Of a stretch of DNA of 37,674 bases, positions 1-9,276 are shown piece after piece. The notes under the pieces are model-generated. The model was not told the DNA's origin and ran no database searches. It saw only the letters and a program-made list of their open reading frames with translations. Every line of letters starts with the position of its first letter. Position 1 is the stretch's first letter. A program made the translations under genes and the position numbers. Source of the DNA: Ruminococcus sp. CAG:563 (lineage in GTDB: Bacteria; Bacillota; Clostridia; Oscillospirales; Acutalibacteraceae); the NCBI GenBank assembly GCA_000434915.1, contig FR882088.1, positions 128,218 through 165,891 on the forward strand, in the 5' to 3' direction.

Positions 1-31
<31 letters not shown>

Positions 32-78
32 GTAATTGTCTGCGATTTTGTGTATCGAAATATAAATAATTGTGCTAA

Positions 79-127
79 ACCAACCTGACAGGGCTTGAAC
101 ATCAAGCCTTGACGGGTTGGTTTTCTA
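79..127 (+). terminator. Intrinsic terminator of an upstream gene
   Basis: The arms CCAACC...GCTTGA (80-98) and TCAAGC...GGTTGG (102-120) pair at both ends around a mismatched middle. The loop is short and TTTTCTAT follows. The position suggests it ends transcription entering from the left and insulates the TIR operon. The rest of 1-265 shows no gene I can support and no clear promoter for the operon. Confidence 0.7.
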
Positions 128-265
128 TATGAAAGACAAAACTTGAAGTATTCTGAAATCAAAATACCTCAAGTGATCACTAAAATTAGGTTGAAAATTT
201 TAGCGGTTAATTACCTGCTTTACAAAGTTTATGAGAAACAACTAAAGAGAACAGAGGAGATTTTT

Positions 266-2650
266 ATGGCTGTTTTTAAGTGTAAAATGTGCGGTGGCAC
301 AATAGAATTTAATCAAGGCGATACAGTCGGAGTATGCGATTCGTGCGGAACAAAGCAGAGCTTGCCCGTCGGTCTTGATGACGAAAAGAGAGCCAATCTT
401 TACGACAGAGCTAATCATTTTCGCCGCAATAACGAATATGACAAGGCGATGTCGATATATGAGCAAATCCTTAATGAAGACAGCAAGGATGCCGAAGCAT
501 ATTGGTCAATCATTCTCTGCCGTTACGGTATTGAATATGTTGAAGACCCCACGACTCATACAAGAGTTCCTACCATAAACCGTGTTCAGTTTTCGTCCGT
601 TGTTTCGGATAAGGATTATAAATCGGCTTTGAAATACGGAACCGTTGAACAGAAAGAAATTTACAAGGCGGAAGCACGCAAGATAGATAAAATACAGAAG
701 GGTATTCTTGAAATTTCATCAAAAGAAGAGCCTTTTGATATATTCATCTGCTACAAGGAAACGGACAACAGTGGACGCAGAACACCCGATTCCGTACTTG
801 CAAATGATTTGTACCATCAGCTGACACAAGAGGGCTACAAGGTATTTTTCTCAAGAATTACTCTTGAAGATAAGCTCGGTCAGGAGTATGAGCCATATAT
901 ATTTGCTGCACTCAACAGTGCAAAGGTTATGGTCGTGCTTGGCACAAAGCCCGAATATTTCAATGCTGTATGGGTCAGAAATGAATGGAGCAGATATCTT
1001 ACACTTATCAAAAACGGTGAAAAGAAAATGCTCATTCCTGCATACAAGGACATGGATCCGTATGATCTGCCCGAAGAATTTTCACATCTTCAGGCACAGG
1101 ATATGTCAAAGCTTGGATTTATGCAAGATCTCATTCGTGGAATAAACAAGATAATCACGAAAGATGAGCCGAAAGAAACAATTAAGGAAACAGTCGTTGT
1201 TAATGCTAATAATTCAAATGTAGTGCCGCTGCTTGAAAGAGTATCGATTTTTCTCGAAGACGGCAAATGGAACGATGCAAATATTTATTGTGAAAAGGTG
1301 CTTGATATTGACCCGAAGAATGCACAGGCGTATCTTGGCAAGCTTATGGCGGAGCTGAGAGTTAAAAGCCGCAAGCAGTTAGCCGACTGTGCACAGCCGT
1401 TTGATAATTTTGATAATTACGGCAAGGTTATTCGATTCGGTGACGAAAAGCTCGAAAACGAGATTCGTGGATACATATCACACATTAAAGAACGCAACGA
1501 AAATAATCGCCTGACAGACGCCTATACCAATGCAATAAACGCTATGAATTCCGCTAAAACAGAAGCTGATTTTAAGGCTGCCGCACGCGCCTTTCAAAGC
1601 ATTTCTGATTTCAAGGATTCAAAAGAAAAGGCAAAAGAATGTCTTGAAAAAGCCGAAGCAGCTCGCAAGGATGCTATTCTTGCAGACGGCAGAGAAAAGA
1701 TGTATGTTGAGAGTATTTCAAGCTATGAAGGTGCTATCAAACTGTTTGAATCTGTTTCGGGTTGGAGAGATGCTAACAAGCAAATAGCAGTTTGCAAGCA
1801 AAAAATAGAACAGCTCAAAATAAAAGAAGAAGAGGATAGACTTGAAGCCGAGCGCAGGACTGAAAAACGCAGAATCGAAAAAGAAAAAACAAAAAAGAAA
1901 TATATTAGAATTGCAAAAATTGGAGGACCGATTCTGGCTGTTGTAATAGTTTTTATAATCATATTGAATACAGTTATTATTCCGAAGCAAGAATACAGTC
2001 TCTTAGTTGCACAATACGGCAAAGAATCGGCAGATAAGTTAGTGAAAATAGATGTGGGGGACACCTACACATTTGGTACATATGAGCAAGATAATAATTT
2101 CTCAAATGGGAAGGAGGCAATTGAGTGGATAGTTCTTGCTAAAGATGGTAATGAGTTATTGCTGATCAGCGACAAAGCACTTGATTGTCAACCATATAAC
2201 AAATCATGGGGTGATGTTACATGGGAAACCTGTTCTCTGAGAAAGTGGCTGAATCAAGATTTTTTGGATGTCGCATTTTCTGACAGCGAAAAAGATAAAA
2301 TATCGACAGTTGCTGTTCCTGCAACAAATAATCAAAAGTATCACACTAATGCAGGTAATTCAACTCGAGACAAAGTGTTTATACTTAATATAGATGAAGC
2401 TAAAAAATATTTTGAAACAGATGAAAGCAGGAGATGTGCCCCTACTGATTATGCCGTTTCCCAAGGGGCAAGTATGGATAACTTTTATACAACATACGGA
2501 CAAGAAGCTACAACATGTTGGTTGCTACGTTCGCCCGGTGAGTCTCAAGAAAAAGCTACCAGTGTTACTTTTGCAGGTTCAATTGCCTTTAGTGGTAATT
2601 CTGGTGTATCTGATGATGGTGTTCGCCCCGCAATATGGATTTCTCTTTAA
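266..2650 (+). CDS. TIR protein A: zinc ribbon-TPR-TIR-TM-DUF6273-like
   Basis: This is a predicted membrane-anchored TIR protein of 794 aa. Visible modules are an N-terminal zinc ribbon (C6, C9, C24, C27), a TPR-like helical stretch (about 40-90), a TIR domain (about 157-296, opening FDIFICYKETD), further TPR-like helices (320-515), a charged coiled stretch (515-546), a membrane segment (549-572) and a C-terminal domain resembling DUF6273 (596-794, ending GVRPAIWISL). E201 in TLEDKLG sits where active TIR NADases carry the catalytic glutamate. Basic residues before the membrane segment predict N-in/C-out topology. The frame stays open upstream to 143, but the ATG at 266 has an AGAGGAGA ribosome site and begins like the paralogue at 7383. 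It is the first gene of the five-gene cluster. NAD cleavage or cyclic ADP-ribose signalling is inferred from the family. Confidence 0.85.
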   Translation: MAVFKCKMCGGTIEFNQGDTVGVCDSCGTKQSLPVGLDDEKRANLYDRANHFRRNNEYDKAMSIYEQILNEDSKDAEAYWSIILCRYGIEYVEDPTTHTRVPTINRVQFSSVVSDKDYKSALKYGTVEQKEIYKAEARKIDKIQKGILEISSKEEPFDIFICYKETDNSGRRTPDSVLANDLYHQLTQEGYKVFFSRITLEDKLGQEYEPYIFAALNSAKVMVVLGTKPEYFNAVWVRNEWSRYLTLIKNGEKKMLIPAYKDMDPYDLPEEFSHLQAQDMSKLGFMQDLIRGINKIITKDEPKETIKETVVVNANNSNVVPLLERVSIFLEDGKWNDANIYCEKVLDIDPKNAQAYLGKLMAELRVKSRKQLADCAQPFDNFDNYGKVIRFGDEKLENEIRGYISHIKERNENNRLTDAYTNAINAMNSAKTEADFKAAARAFQSISDFKDSKEKAKECLEKAEAARKDAILADGREKMYVESISSYEGAIKLFESVSGWRDANKQIAVCKQKIEQLKIKEEEDRLEAERRTEKRRIEKEKTKKKYIRIAKIGGPILAVVIVFIIILNTVIIPKQEYSLLVAQYGKESADKLVKIDVGDTYTFGTYEQDNNFSNGKEAIEWIVLAKDGNELLLISDKALDCQPYNKSWGDVTWETCSLRKWLNQDFLDVAFSDSEKDKISTVAVPATNNQKYHTNAGNSTRDKVFILNIDEAKKYFETDESRRCAPTDYAVSQGASMDNFYTTYGQEATTCWLLRSPGESQEKATSVTFAGSIAFSGNSGVSDDGVRPAIWISL

Positions 2651-2729
2651 AAAGTGAAACGGTTTGCTAATGCCAAGCAATGCAACGTTTTAAGTTTAAA
2701 TTTCTATTATAAAAACGGAGGAAACTTAA

Positions 2730-3992
2730 ATGAAAGATATAATGTTCCTTTTTGGGTCGGGTGCTGATACAGATGTTAACGGACATTTAGTGTCCGGAAG
2801 CCAATTCGCTGAAAGCATAATTCAAAATAAATATGCAAAGGAAATAAATAATATAACACAAGAAGATTTTAGAAACTTTAAGCTGATAAGTCATAACAGC
2901 AAAAAGATATTCATACAGACGATAGTTCATAACGAAAATCTTGCACGTGAAATGTTATCTTCTGAAGATGATGTAAATTTGGTTATAGATTATAACAACG
3001 GAACCAAGAATTCCAATACTACTAAGAAAAAAATAACAAAAATGTGCAGAAAGTGGTACGACCTTATAACAAACACAGAAATTCCTCAAGAACAATCTGA
3101 AAAAGATGCAAAAGAATTCTTTTTGAAAAATGCTGCACTGTTTGGTTCATTGGATGAAAAATTTAATTCGCTTCGATATCCGAATAAAAAGGACGCAAAT
3201 GCTAAGAGGGTAATCAATGCGTATTGGACTGTATTTATGGTAATGTTTAAAAGCTTATTCGGAGAAATTTCGGAATTAGATTTTGATGCGGTTCTTAAAA
3301 AGCTGTTAGATGAAAAAACAGTTGCGAAAAATATGTTGTCAGGACAAAGCGATTGCTATTATAACACAGTAAACAAAGTTAAGGGCAACTATCATATTGC
3401 TACAACCAATTATACGGCCTTTGTGTCCACAGCCTTTGAAAATCGAGCAAATTATTTGAACGGAAAATTGAGCTGGTTTGAAGATTTATATAATCTGACG
3501 GTATATGATTGTACCCAAGAAAGCGAACGTGACTTGATAGTAAAACACCCAAAAAACATAATCCCATTTATTTTTATACCGAGCGGAGTAAAACCTATTG
3601 TATGCCCTAAGCAGGTTAAAGAATACACTGATTTCAAAAGCAATTTAGAAAGCAGCAGTATTCTTTGCGTTATCGGTTACAGGTTCAACAGCGAAGATAA
3701 TCATATCAATTCGTTTATAGCGGACTGGTTAAGAAAAGATAAAAATGTCCTGATTTATTTCAATTATAAAGAGAATACAGAGCATAAAGAGGACTTTAAT
3801 TTGGAGGATTTGTATTGGATTAAAATGCTTATTGAAGGTGGAAAATATAAAACGATTGATAAAATTGAGGGTTTTAATTTTGATTTTATAGATGAGCATA
3901 AAGTTATTGACATAAAAATAAATAAGAATAATGCAAGAGAAACGGTTTCGCATTTTGTTGAGCAATACAACCAAAGAATAGCGGCAATGTAA
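2730..3992 (+). CDS. SIR2-like domain protein
   Basis: The protein has 420 aa and no membrane segment. The N-terminal LFGSGADTD (7-15) resembles the glycine-rich NAD-binding start of SIR2-like proteins. IATTNYT (223-229) matches the TTNYD-type catalytic asparagine motif, and VIGYRFNSEDNHIN (314-327) matches the late Rossmann motif of defence-type SIR2 proteins. The middle (60-200) is helical and unrecognised. Two positions look unusual: T229 replaces the usual Asp, and N244 in YLNGKL sits where a catalytic His would be expected. Activity may therefore be altered or lost, though this alignment is from memory. GGAGG lies 8 nt before the ATG. The 79 nt gap after TIR protein A holds only a weak hairpin. 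The gene is visibly more A+T-rich than its neighbours, which is compatible with transfer. Cytosolic NAD cleavage in a Thoeris/DSR-like role is inferred. Confidence 0.65.
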   Translation: MKDIMFLFGSGADTDVNGHLVSGSQFAESIIQNKYAKEINNITQEDFRNFKLISHNSKKIFIQTIVHNENLAREMLSSEDDVNLVIDYNNGTKNSNTTKKKITKMCRKWYDLITNTEIPQEQSEKDAKEFFLKNAALFGSLDEKFNSLRYPNKKDANAKRVINAYWTVFMVMFKSLFGEISELDFDAVLKKLLDEKTVAKNMLSGQSDCYYNTVNKVKGNYHIATTNYTAFVSTAFENRANYLNGKLSWFEDLYNLTVYDCTQESERDLIVKHPKNIIPFIFIPSGVKPIVCPKQVKEYTDFKSNLESSSILCVIGYRFNSEDNHINSFIADWLRKDKNVLIYFNYKENTEHKEDFNLEDLYWIKMLIEGGKYKTIDKIEGFNFDFIDEHKVIDIKINKNNARETVSHFVEQYNQRIAAM

Positions 3993-4032
3993 TCCATAAG
4001 ATAGTTGTTAAATAAGACAGGAGGAAAATAAA

Positions 4033-5406
4033 ATGGCGCATATTGCAGATGTAATCAAATATGAGGGTGACAACAGTACATTTATCTGGAAACATCCTCG
4101 GGAGGACTTTAACAGTCTTACGCAGCTGATCGTTCATGAAAGCCAGGAGGCAATATTCTTCATGAACGGACAGGCTCTTGACCTGTTCGGCCCCGGTCGA
4201 TATACTCTTGAAACTCAGAATATCCCGAAAATCGGCGGAGCATTAAAGCACAACACAGGATTAAAAAATCCTTTCCATTGCGAGGTCTATTTCATTAATC
4301 AGACTGTTCAAATGGGATTAAAATGGGGAACCGATTCCAAGATAAGATACATAGACCCCGAATCGGGCGTGCCCCTTGAATTGGGCGCAAGCGGCGAGAT
4401 GAATTTGCAGGTTTGCGATAGCAGAAAGCTCCTGGTTAAGCTTGTCGGCACGATGAAAGGAATAGCATGGGATGCCGACAGCAAGGATTTTACAAAATCT
4501 ATTCAAAATTCTTTCAGACCGATGATTTCCACAGAGGTTAAAGCGAACCTTGCGACTGTAATTAAATCAAAAAAAATAAATATTCTCGAAGTTGACGAAC
4601 ACCTTGTTGAAATAGGTAACGAGCTTCACCAAAGGATTCTTCCGGGCTTTGAAGAGTTTGGCCTTACAATTCCACAGTTCTATCTCAATACGGTGGTTCT
4701 TCCTGAAGAAGATCCGAATTTCAGAAAGATAAGAGAGCTGTATACAATCTCTTTGCAGAAGCGAATGATTGATGCCGAAAAGGATATCAGAACATCAAAA
4801 GCGCAGGCTGAGGCGGAAATTACCGCCGCTCAAAGAGCTGTTGAAATTGAAAAGCAGGCGACTCAAACCGAAATAGCACGCCACGAAGCGGAAAGAAAAA
4901 TAATTGAGTCTGAAGCAGAGGCAGAGGCGATGCGCCGTGCAGGTTACGCCGAAGCACAGGTTATGCAAGCTCAGGGAATCACCAAGAAAGACTATGTACA
5001 GGCAGATGTTCAAAAGGCTTTTGCCGAAGGCATGGGAAATATGGGAGGCTCCGGAGGCTCGGCAATGGGAGACGTAATGGGACTCGGTATCGGATTGCAG
5101 GCGGCACAAGCCATGAGCGGCCAAATCGGAAATATGTTTGGCACGTTTAATAATCAGCAGAGCCCACTTAAGTGTGCAAAATGCGGAGCAGATATTCCGC
5201 AAGGATCAAAATTCTGCTTGCAGTGCGGCGAAAAGATTGCGGCAGGTTCAAACGACGCTGTCGTTTGTCCGGAATGTGGAAAAACTGTTGCTAAAGGCAA
5301 GTACTGTTTGGAGTGCGGACATAAGTTTGTAACTACTTGTCCGAATTGCGGCAAGGAAATTCCTGAAGGTGCAAAATTCTGCCTTGAGTGCGGAACTAAA
5401 ATTTAA
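4033..5406 (+). CDS. SPFH-domain protein with three zinc ribbons (YdjI-like)
   Basis: This 457-aa protein belongs to the SPFH group often annotated as virion core protein or YdjI-like. Residues 1-230 form the SPFH domain (start MAHIADVIKYEG, with FMNGQALDLFGPGRYTLET typical of the group). Residues 240-320 are an Ala/Glu-rich helical coiled coil, and 335-370 a Gly/Met/Ala-rich linker. Three CxxC...CxxC zinc ribbons end the protein (C381/384/395/398, C412/415/425/428, C436/439/450/453). SPFH proteins assemble into rings or patches at the inner membrane face. In Bacillus the YdjFGHI proteins link such a scaffold to membrane stress. Here it probably recruits or organises the neighbouring TIR and SIR2-like proteins, which is inference. 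An AGGAGG site precedes the ATG, 40 nt after the SIR2-like gene. Confidence 0.85.
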   Translation: MAHIADVIKYEGDNSTFIWKHPREDFNSLTQLIVHESQEAIFFMNGQALDLFGPGRYTLETQNIPKIGGALKHNTGLKNPFHCEVYFINQTVQMGLKWGTDSKIRYIDPESGVPLELGASGEMNLQVCDSRKLLVKLVGTMKGIAWDADSKDFTKSIQNSFRPMISTEVKANLATVIKSKKINILEVDEHLVEIGNELHQRILPGFEEFGLTIPQFYLNTVVLPEEDPNFRKIRELYTISLQKRMIDAEKDIRTSKAQAEAEITAAQRAVEIEKQATQTEIARHEAERKIIESEAEAEAMRRAGYAEAQVMQAQGITKKDYVQADVQKAFAEGMGNMGGSGGSAMGDVMGLGIGLQAAQAMSGQIGNMFGTFNNQQSPLKCAKCGADIPQGSKFCLQCGEKIAAGSNDAVVCPECGKTVAKGKYCLECGHKFVTTCPNCGKEIPEGAKFCLECGTKI

Positions 5407-5424
5407 AATGAGGGGTATATAATC

Positions 5425-7368
5425 ATGAAAATCAAAAGACTTGCTATTACAATTTTCACAGTATTGTTTGTTGCGTTTACGCTTGTCTCATTCTTTGCAT
5501 ACGATAAATCATCTTCTGTCCCAATTGTTTGTGAAGATAAATCCTATGCTCAGAAATATGCAAAGCATCATAATATCGACTATAAAATTTTGTCTGATTC
5601 CGATAAGAATATCGGTCTTGTAAATCTTGACGATTTTAAGTATAACGACGACGGAACATTGGTTTCCTACAACGGAGACAGTGAAACAATTGCTATCCCC
5701 GAATCGATCAATGATACTGCTATCATCAGGGTTAAAGAAAACGCATTTGATGATGCAAAAAATTTGAAGGAGATTTATATTTCAAAAACACTCCTTATTT
5801 TTGAACCGAACAGCCTTAAGGGGGTTACGGTTTATGTCCCGGAGGATTCTCTTGTTTATAATCTTATGCAATGGAAGGATAAGAATAAAATTGATCTCTC
5901 CGTCGGAGAAAATACAGGCGATGTTGTTGTTTCAAATTTTGATGATTTTAAGGTCTCGTCAAACGGCACGTTGGAATCATATGTTGGAGATGATTCGATT
6001 ATCTCGATTCCTGCCAAAATCGGTGACTTAAAAATAAGGAAGATTGCCAAGGATGCTTTTATAACCGCAAAGCGTTTAACAAAGGTTTATCTTCCCGAAA
6101 GCCTTGAAAAATTTGAACCGATGCGTGTTGAAAACGTTGAATTCTGTATTTCAACAAAGTCCGATGCTTATAAAGATGCGAAGGATAACAAGTCAAAGGT
6201 TGATTTCTCAAGCAATACGGATCATAGCAAAATGGCGGCTTCTCTCGATGAGGACTTTGACTATAACGAAAACGGCCAAATTCTTGAATACAGAGGAACT
6301 GATCAAACCGTTGTAATTCCTGAAGAGATCAACGGAACTAAGATTATTTCCGTTAACGAAAAGGCATTTGACAAGGCAAAAGACACAAAGACAATTTATT
6401 TGCCGGAAACAATGATAGCTTTTTGGCCGGAAACTCTTGACGGAGTAAAGGTTTATGCTCCAAGCGACGCTCCCATCAACAACATCTACGCCGATAAAAA
6501 GTTTGATTATGTTACATATGCAGATTCATATTATGTGAACTTTTATTCGGCGAACATTCCCTACTCGTATGATGATATTTCAAATGACGAAGTGAGGGTA
6601 AACAGCTATAACGGCGAGGACAAAAATATCATTATTCCGGAAACGATTGACGGCAAAAAAGTGACAGCTATCAGCGTGGACGCACTCGGTGTCGGAGCAG
6701 AAAGCATTTTGATTCCCGGTACAGTCGATAAAATTGAAACAAAGCTTTATACTGCAAAATATGATGCGGCCTTTTATATTGGTTTGGTAATCGCATTACT
6801 GGGATTTGCTTTGGCTTTAGTTGCTGTATTGAAACTTAATCTTGACGAAAGCAAGGAAAAAACATTCCTCCGTTTAAGCTTTCTTCGCACAGCCTATACT
6901 GTTTCAATTATGTCCGTAATTCTTGCGGCTGCATATATGTTTGTACTTCCGAGATTTATAGTCACTCCCGTATGGGTTGGCGGTGTGTTCGCAGTATTGA
7001 TTGTTGCGTTCGGAACAACATCTTTTATAAAGACGAATACGGCAACAGAGCTTGTTGAAAAGGCTGATAAGGAGGTTAAAGAAAAGACATTCTTTATCAA
7101 AGCGTTGACTGTTGATGCCGACGTGCTCGTTACAAAGGCACAGTCCGATGAAATCAAGAGCATTGCTAAAAAGGTTTATGACGCTGTAAGATATTCCGAC
7201 CCGATGTCAAACGATAGGCTCGCAGGTGTTGAAATGAGAATAGAAAATCTCTTTGACGAATTTAAAAATGCCGTTTCTGAAAACGATGCGGCTTCTTCAA
7301 AAAAAATTGCGGCAGATTTGCTTGAAGCAATAGATGAAAGAAATAAAAAGTGTAAGATGTTGAAATAA
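5425..7368 (+). CDS. BspA/LRR_5-like repeat membrane protein
   Basis: The protein has 647 aa. It starts with a hydrophobic signal anchor (5-25). Four diverged repeats of about 70-75 residues follow (roughly 66-140, 170-240, 275-345, 380-435), each with a pattern like Y.DDGTL.SYNGD...I.IPE.I....I..V...AF..A..L..IYLP, which is the BspA-type leucine-rich repeat. Three membrane segments lie at about 448-470, 487-507 and 511-533. A charged helical tail (540-647) carries no motif I recognise. The repeats should sit outside the membrane and the tail inside. BspA-type repeats usually bind proteins or surfaces. The gene lies 18 nt after the SPFH gene and 14 nt before TIR protein B, so co-transcription is very likely. 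A role as surface sensor or anchor of the complex is inferred. Confidence 0.75.
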   Translation: MKIKRLAITIFTVLFVAFTLVSFFAYDKSSSVPIVCEDKSYAQKYAKHHNIDYKILSDSDKNIGLVNLDDFKYNDDGTLVSYNGDSETIAIPESINDTAIIRVKENAFDDAKNLKEIYISKTLLIFEPNSLKGVTVYVPEDSLVYNLMQWKDKNKIDLSVGENTGDVVVSNFDDFKVSSNGTLESYVGDDSIISIPAKIGDLKIRKIAKDAFITAKRLTKVYLPESLEKFEPMRVENVEFCISTKSDAYKDAKDNKSKVDFSSNTDHSKMAASLDEDFDYNENGQILEYRGTDQTVVIPEEINGTKIISVNEKAFDKAKDTKTIYLPETMIAFWPETLDGVKVYAPSDAPINNIYADKKFDYVTYADSYYVNFYSANIPYSYDDISNDEVRVNSYNGEDKNIIIPETIDGKKVTAISVDALGVGAESILIPGTVDKIETKLYTAKYDAAFYIGLVIALLGFALALVAVLKLNLDESKEKTFLRLSFLRTAYTVSIMSVILAAAYMFVLPRFIVTPVWVGGVFAVLIVAFGTTSFIKTNTATELVEKADKEVKEKTFFIKALTVDADVLVTKAQSDEIKSIAKKVYDAVRYSDPMSNDRLAGVEMRIENLFDEFKNAVSENDAASSKKIAADLLEAIDERNKKCKMLK

Positions 7369-7382
7369 TCAAGGGGTGCAAC

Positions 7383-9260
7383 ATGGCGATTTTTAAGTGT
7401 AAAATGTGCGGCGGTTCTTTGAATGTTCAGGATCATTCAAGAATTGTTGAATGCGAATATTGCGGAACAAGGCAAACTTTGCCTAAATTGGAAAATGAAA
7501 AGACCTCCGGTCTGTTTGACAGAGCCGGAGACCTTCGCCGTCAAAATGAATTTGATAAGGCAGAAGCTCTTTATGAGCAGATATTAGAGATGGACAACAC
7601 CGACGCAGAGGTTTATTGGTCGCTGGTGCTTTGTAAATACGGCATAGAATATGTTGAAGAACCGGGTACGGGTAAAAGAATTCCGACAATTCACAGAGCT
7701 CAGTTCACGTCAATATTTGCCGATGAAAATTTCAAAAAGGCATTAGAATATGCCGACGATGAGCAGCGTCAGCTTTATAATGAAGAGGCCGGCAAAATTG
7801 AGCAAATTCAAAAGGATATTATTGAAATATCTTCAAAGGAAGAGCCGTTTGACGTTTTTATTTGTTATAAGGAAAGTGACGAAAACGGTAATCGCACCGA
7901 GGACAGTGTTATAGCCTATGATTTGTATCAGAATTTAACAAAGAACGGATATAAGGTATTCTTTTCGAGAGTAACACTTGAAAGTAAGCTCGGAACAGCA
8001 TATGAGCCATATATTTTCTCTGCTTTAAATTCTGCAAAGGTTATGATAGTAATCGGTACAAAGCCGGAATATTTTGACGCTGTATGGGTTAAGAATGAGT
8101 GGAGCAGATTCCTCAAGATGATGAAAGAGGATAAATCCAAAACGCTGATTCCGGCATATAAAAATATGAATCCGTATGCTCTCCCTAAAGAATTTTCATA
8201 TCTTCAGGCTCAGGATATGTCGAAGCTCGGATTCTTGCAGGACATTACTCACGGAATAGATAAGATACTTGAAAGCAATAAAGAAACCGAACAGGCCGAA
8301 AATGGTTCTGTAAAGCCGACAGATAAGATCAAAAAGCTTTCTAAAAAAAATAAGATCATTATTTCGATTATTGCCCCGGTTTTGGTTGTTGCAATAATTG
8401 TCGGAGCTGTCGTTATACCGAAAGTAAAAAAAGATCCATCAGAGAATTCAAGCACAAAAATTTCGACCGATTCGTCTAAAAACGGTGCAGCATCAGATTC
8501 TGGAAATGATTCAGCAAATATTGCCGAGCCTTCTGATTTGGATTGGGACAGTTTGCAGAACGTAATGCTGTTTGTTTCTGTTGACTACGATTGTGAAAAT
8601 GCAACTGCGGAAGATGCAATGAGGGCTTTATATGATGAATGCATGATCTTTCCGATGTATGGTCAGATATTTGATGACGGAGAAAGCTTTTTCATTCTTG
8701 ATGGAAATTACAAAAAAGATCCAAAAGGAATTTTTACATATGATGGTACACAGGGATATGGAAAATATCCGGTAGAAAAGTTCAATTGGATTTTAGAGCA
8801 TGTTATGAACGTTAAACCTAAGACTATATCTGAATTAAAAATTGATGGTAAAGTTGTTGCTTACGAAAAAGACGGATATTATTACGCAGTAAGCACCTCC
8901 AAAGGAACCCATCCGCTTGATTTCTCTATTGATGTTCAATCAAAAAAACAGCTTCCCGGTGGAAAAATTGAGATAACTGCATTTGAATCCTATGATGTTA
9001 ATGAACTTACACGATCATATAATTACGTTGCATCAGTTGCAGTAAAGGATGTTGATGGAAAACACTTTTGGTCAATATATAAATGGTCATGTAAAATAGA
9101 AGAGACGCAGCGTGAAACTGCTCCTAACAATGATGATTACTATGACTATGGTAACTATTACGAAGAACCGGTTGATTATGGATATAACGATACTCAATCA
9201 GACACCGGCTTCAGTGGAATAGAGATAGACAGCAATCATTTTACCCTCACCGGCAGATAA
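7383..9260 (+). CDS. TIR protein B: zinc ribbon-TPR-TIR-TM-outer domain
   Basis: This 625-aa protein is a paralogue of the first gene of the cluster. Residues 1-296 align without large gaps to TIR protein A (about 70% identity by eye in the TIR part): zinc ribbon C6/C9/C24/C27, TPR-like helices, and TIR at about 156-295 starting FDVFICYKESD. E200 in TLESKLG is at the candidate catalytic site. After that the two diverge completely. Protein B has a membrane segment (323-345) preceded by Lys-rich residues, a Ser/Thr/Asn-rich linker (350-390) and an outer domain (390-600) I do not recognise, ending in an acidic Tyr-rich tail. AGGGGTG precedes the ATG, and the start is fixed by the shared MAxFKCKMCGG beginning. 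It is the last gene before the terminator. The different outer domain suggests that A and B sense different things but share one cytosolic output. Confidence 0.85.
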   Translation: MAIFKCKMCGGSLNVQDHSRIVECEYCGTRQTLPKLENEKTSGLFDRAGDLRRQNEFDKAEALYEQILEMDNTDAEVYWSLVLCKYGIEYVEEPGTGKRIPTIHRAQFTSIFADENFKKALEYADDEQRQLYNEEAGKIEQIQKDIIEISSKEEPFDVFICYKESDENGNRTEDSVIAYDLYQNLTKNGYKVFFSRVTLESKLGTAYEPYIFSALNSAKVMIVIGTKPEYFDAVWVKNEWSRFLKMMKEDKSKTLIPAYKNMNPYALPKEFSYLQAQDMSKLGFLQDITHGIDKILESNKETEQAENGSVKPTDKIKKLSKKNKIIISIIAPVLVVAIIVGAVVIPKVKKDPSENSSTKISTDSSKNGAASDSGNDSANIAEPSDLDWDSLQNVMLFVSVDYDCENATAEDAMRALYDECMIFPMYGQIFDDGESFFILDGNYKKDPKGIFTYDGTQGYGKYPVEKFNWILEHVMNVKPKTISELKIDGKVVAYEKDGYYYAVSTSKGTHPLDFSIDVQSKKQLPGGKIEITAFESYDVNELTRSYNYVASVAVKDVDGKHFWSIYKWSCKIEETQRETAPNNDDYYDYGNYYEEPVDYGYNDTQSDTGFSGIEIDSNHFTLTGR

Positions 9261-9276
9261 CAACTTGAAAACGCTA

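Noticed and set aside
143..265. N-terminal extension of TIR protein A from an earlier in-frame ATG
   Set aside because: It lacks a ribosome site and similarity to the paralogue; the ATG at 266 has AGAGGAGA and the shared MAxFKCKMCGG start.
2651..2729. Hairpin between TIR protein A and the SIR2-like gene as a terminator
   Set aside because: The stem (TTGCT/AGCAA) is short and weak and no compact T-run follows; it is unlikely to split the cluster.
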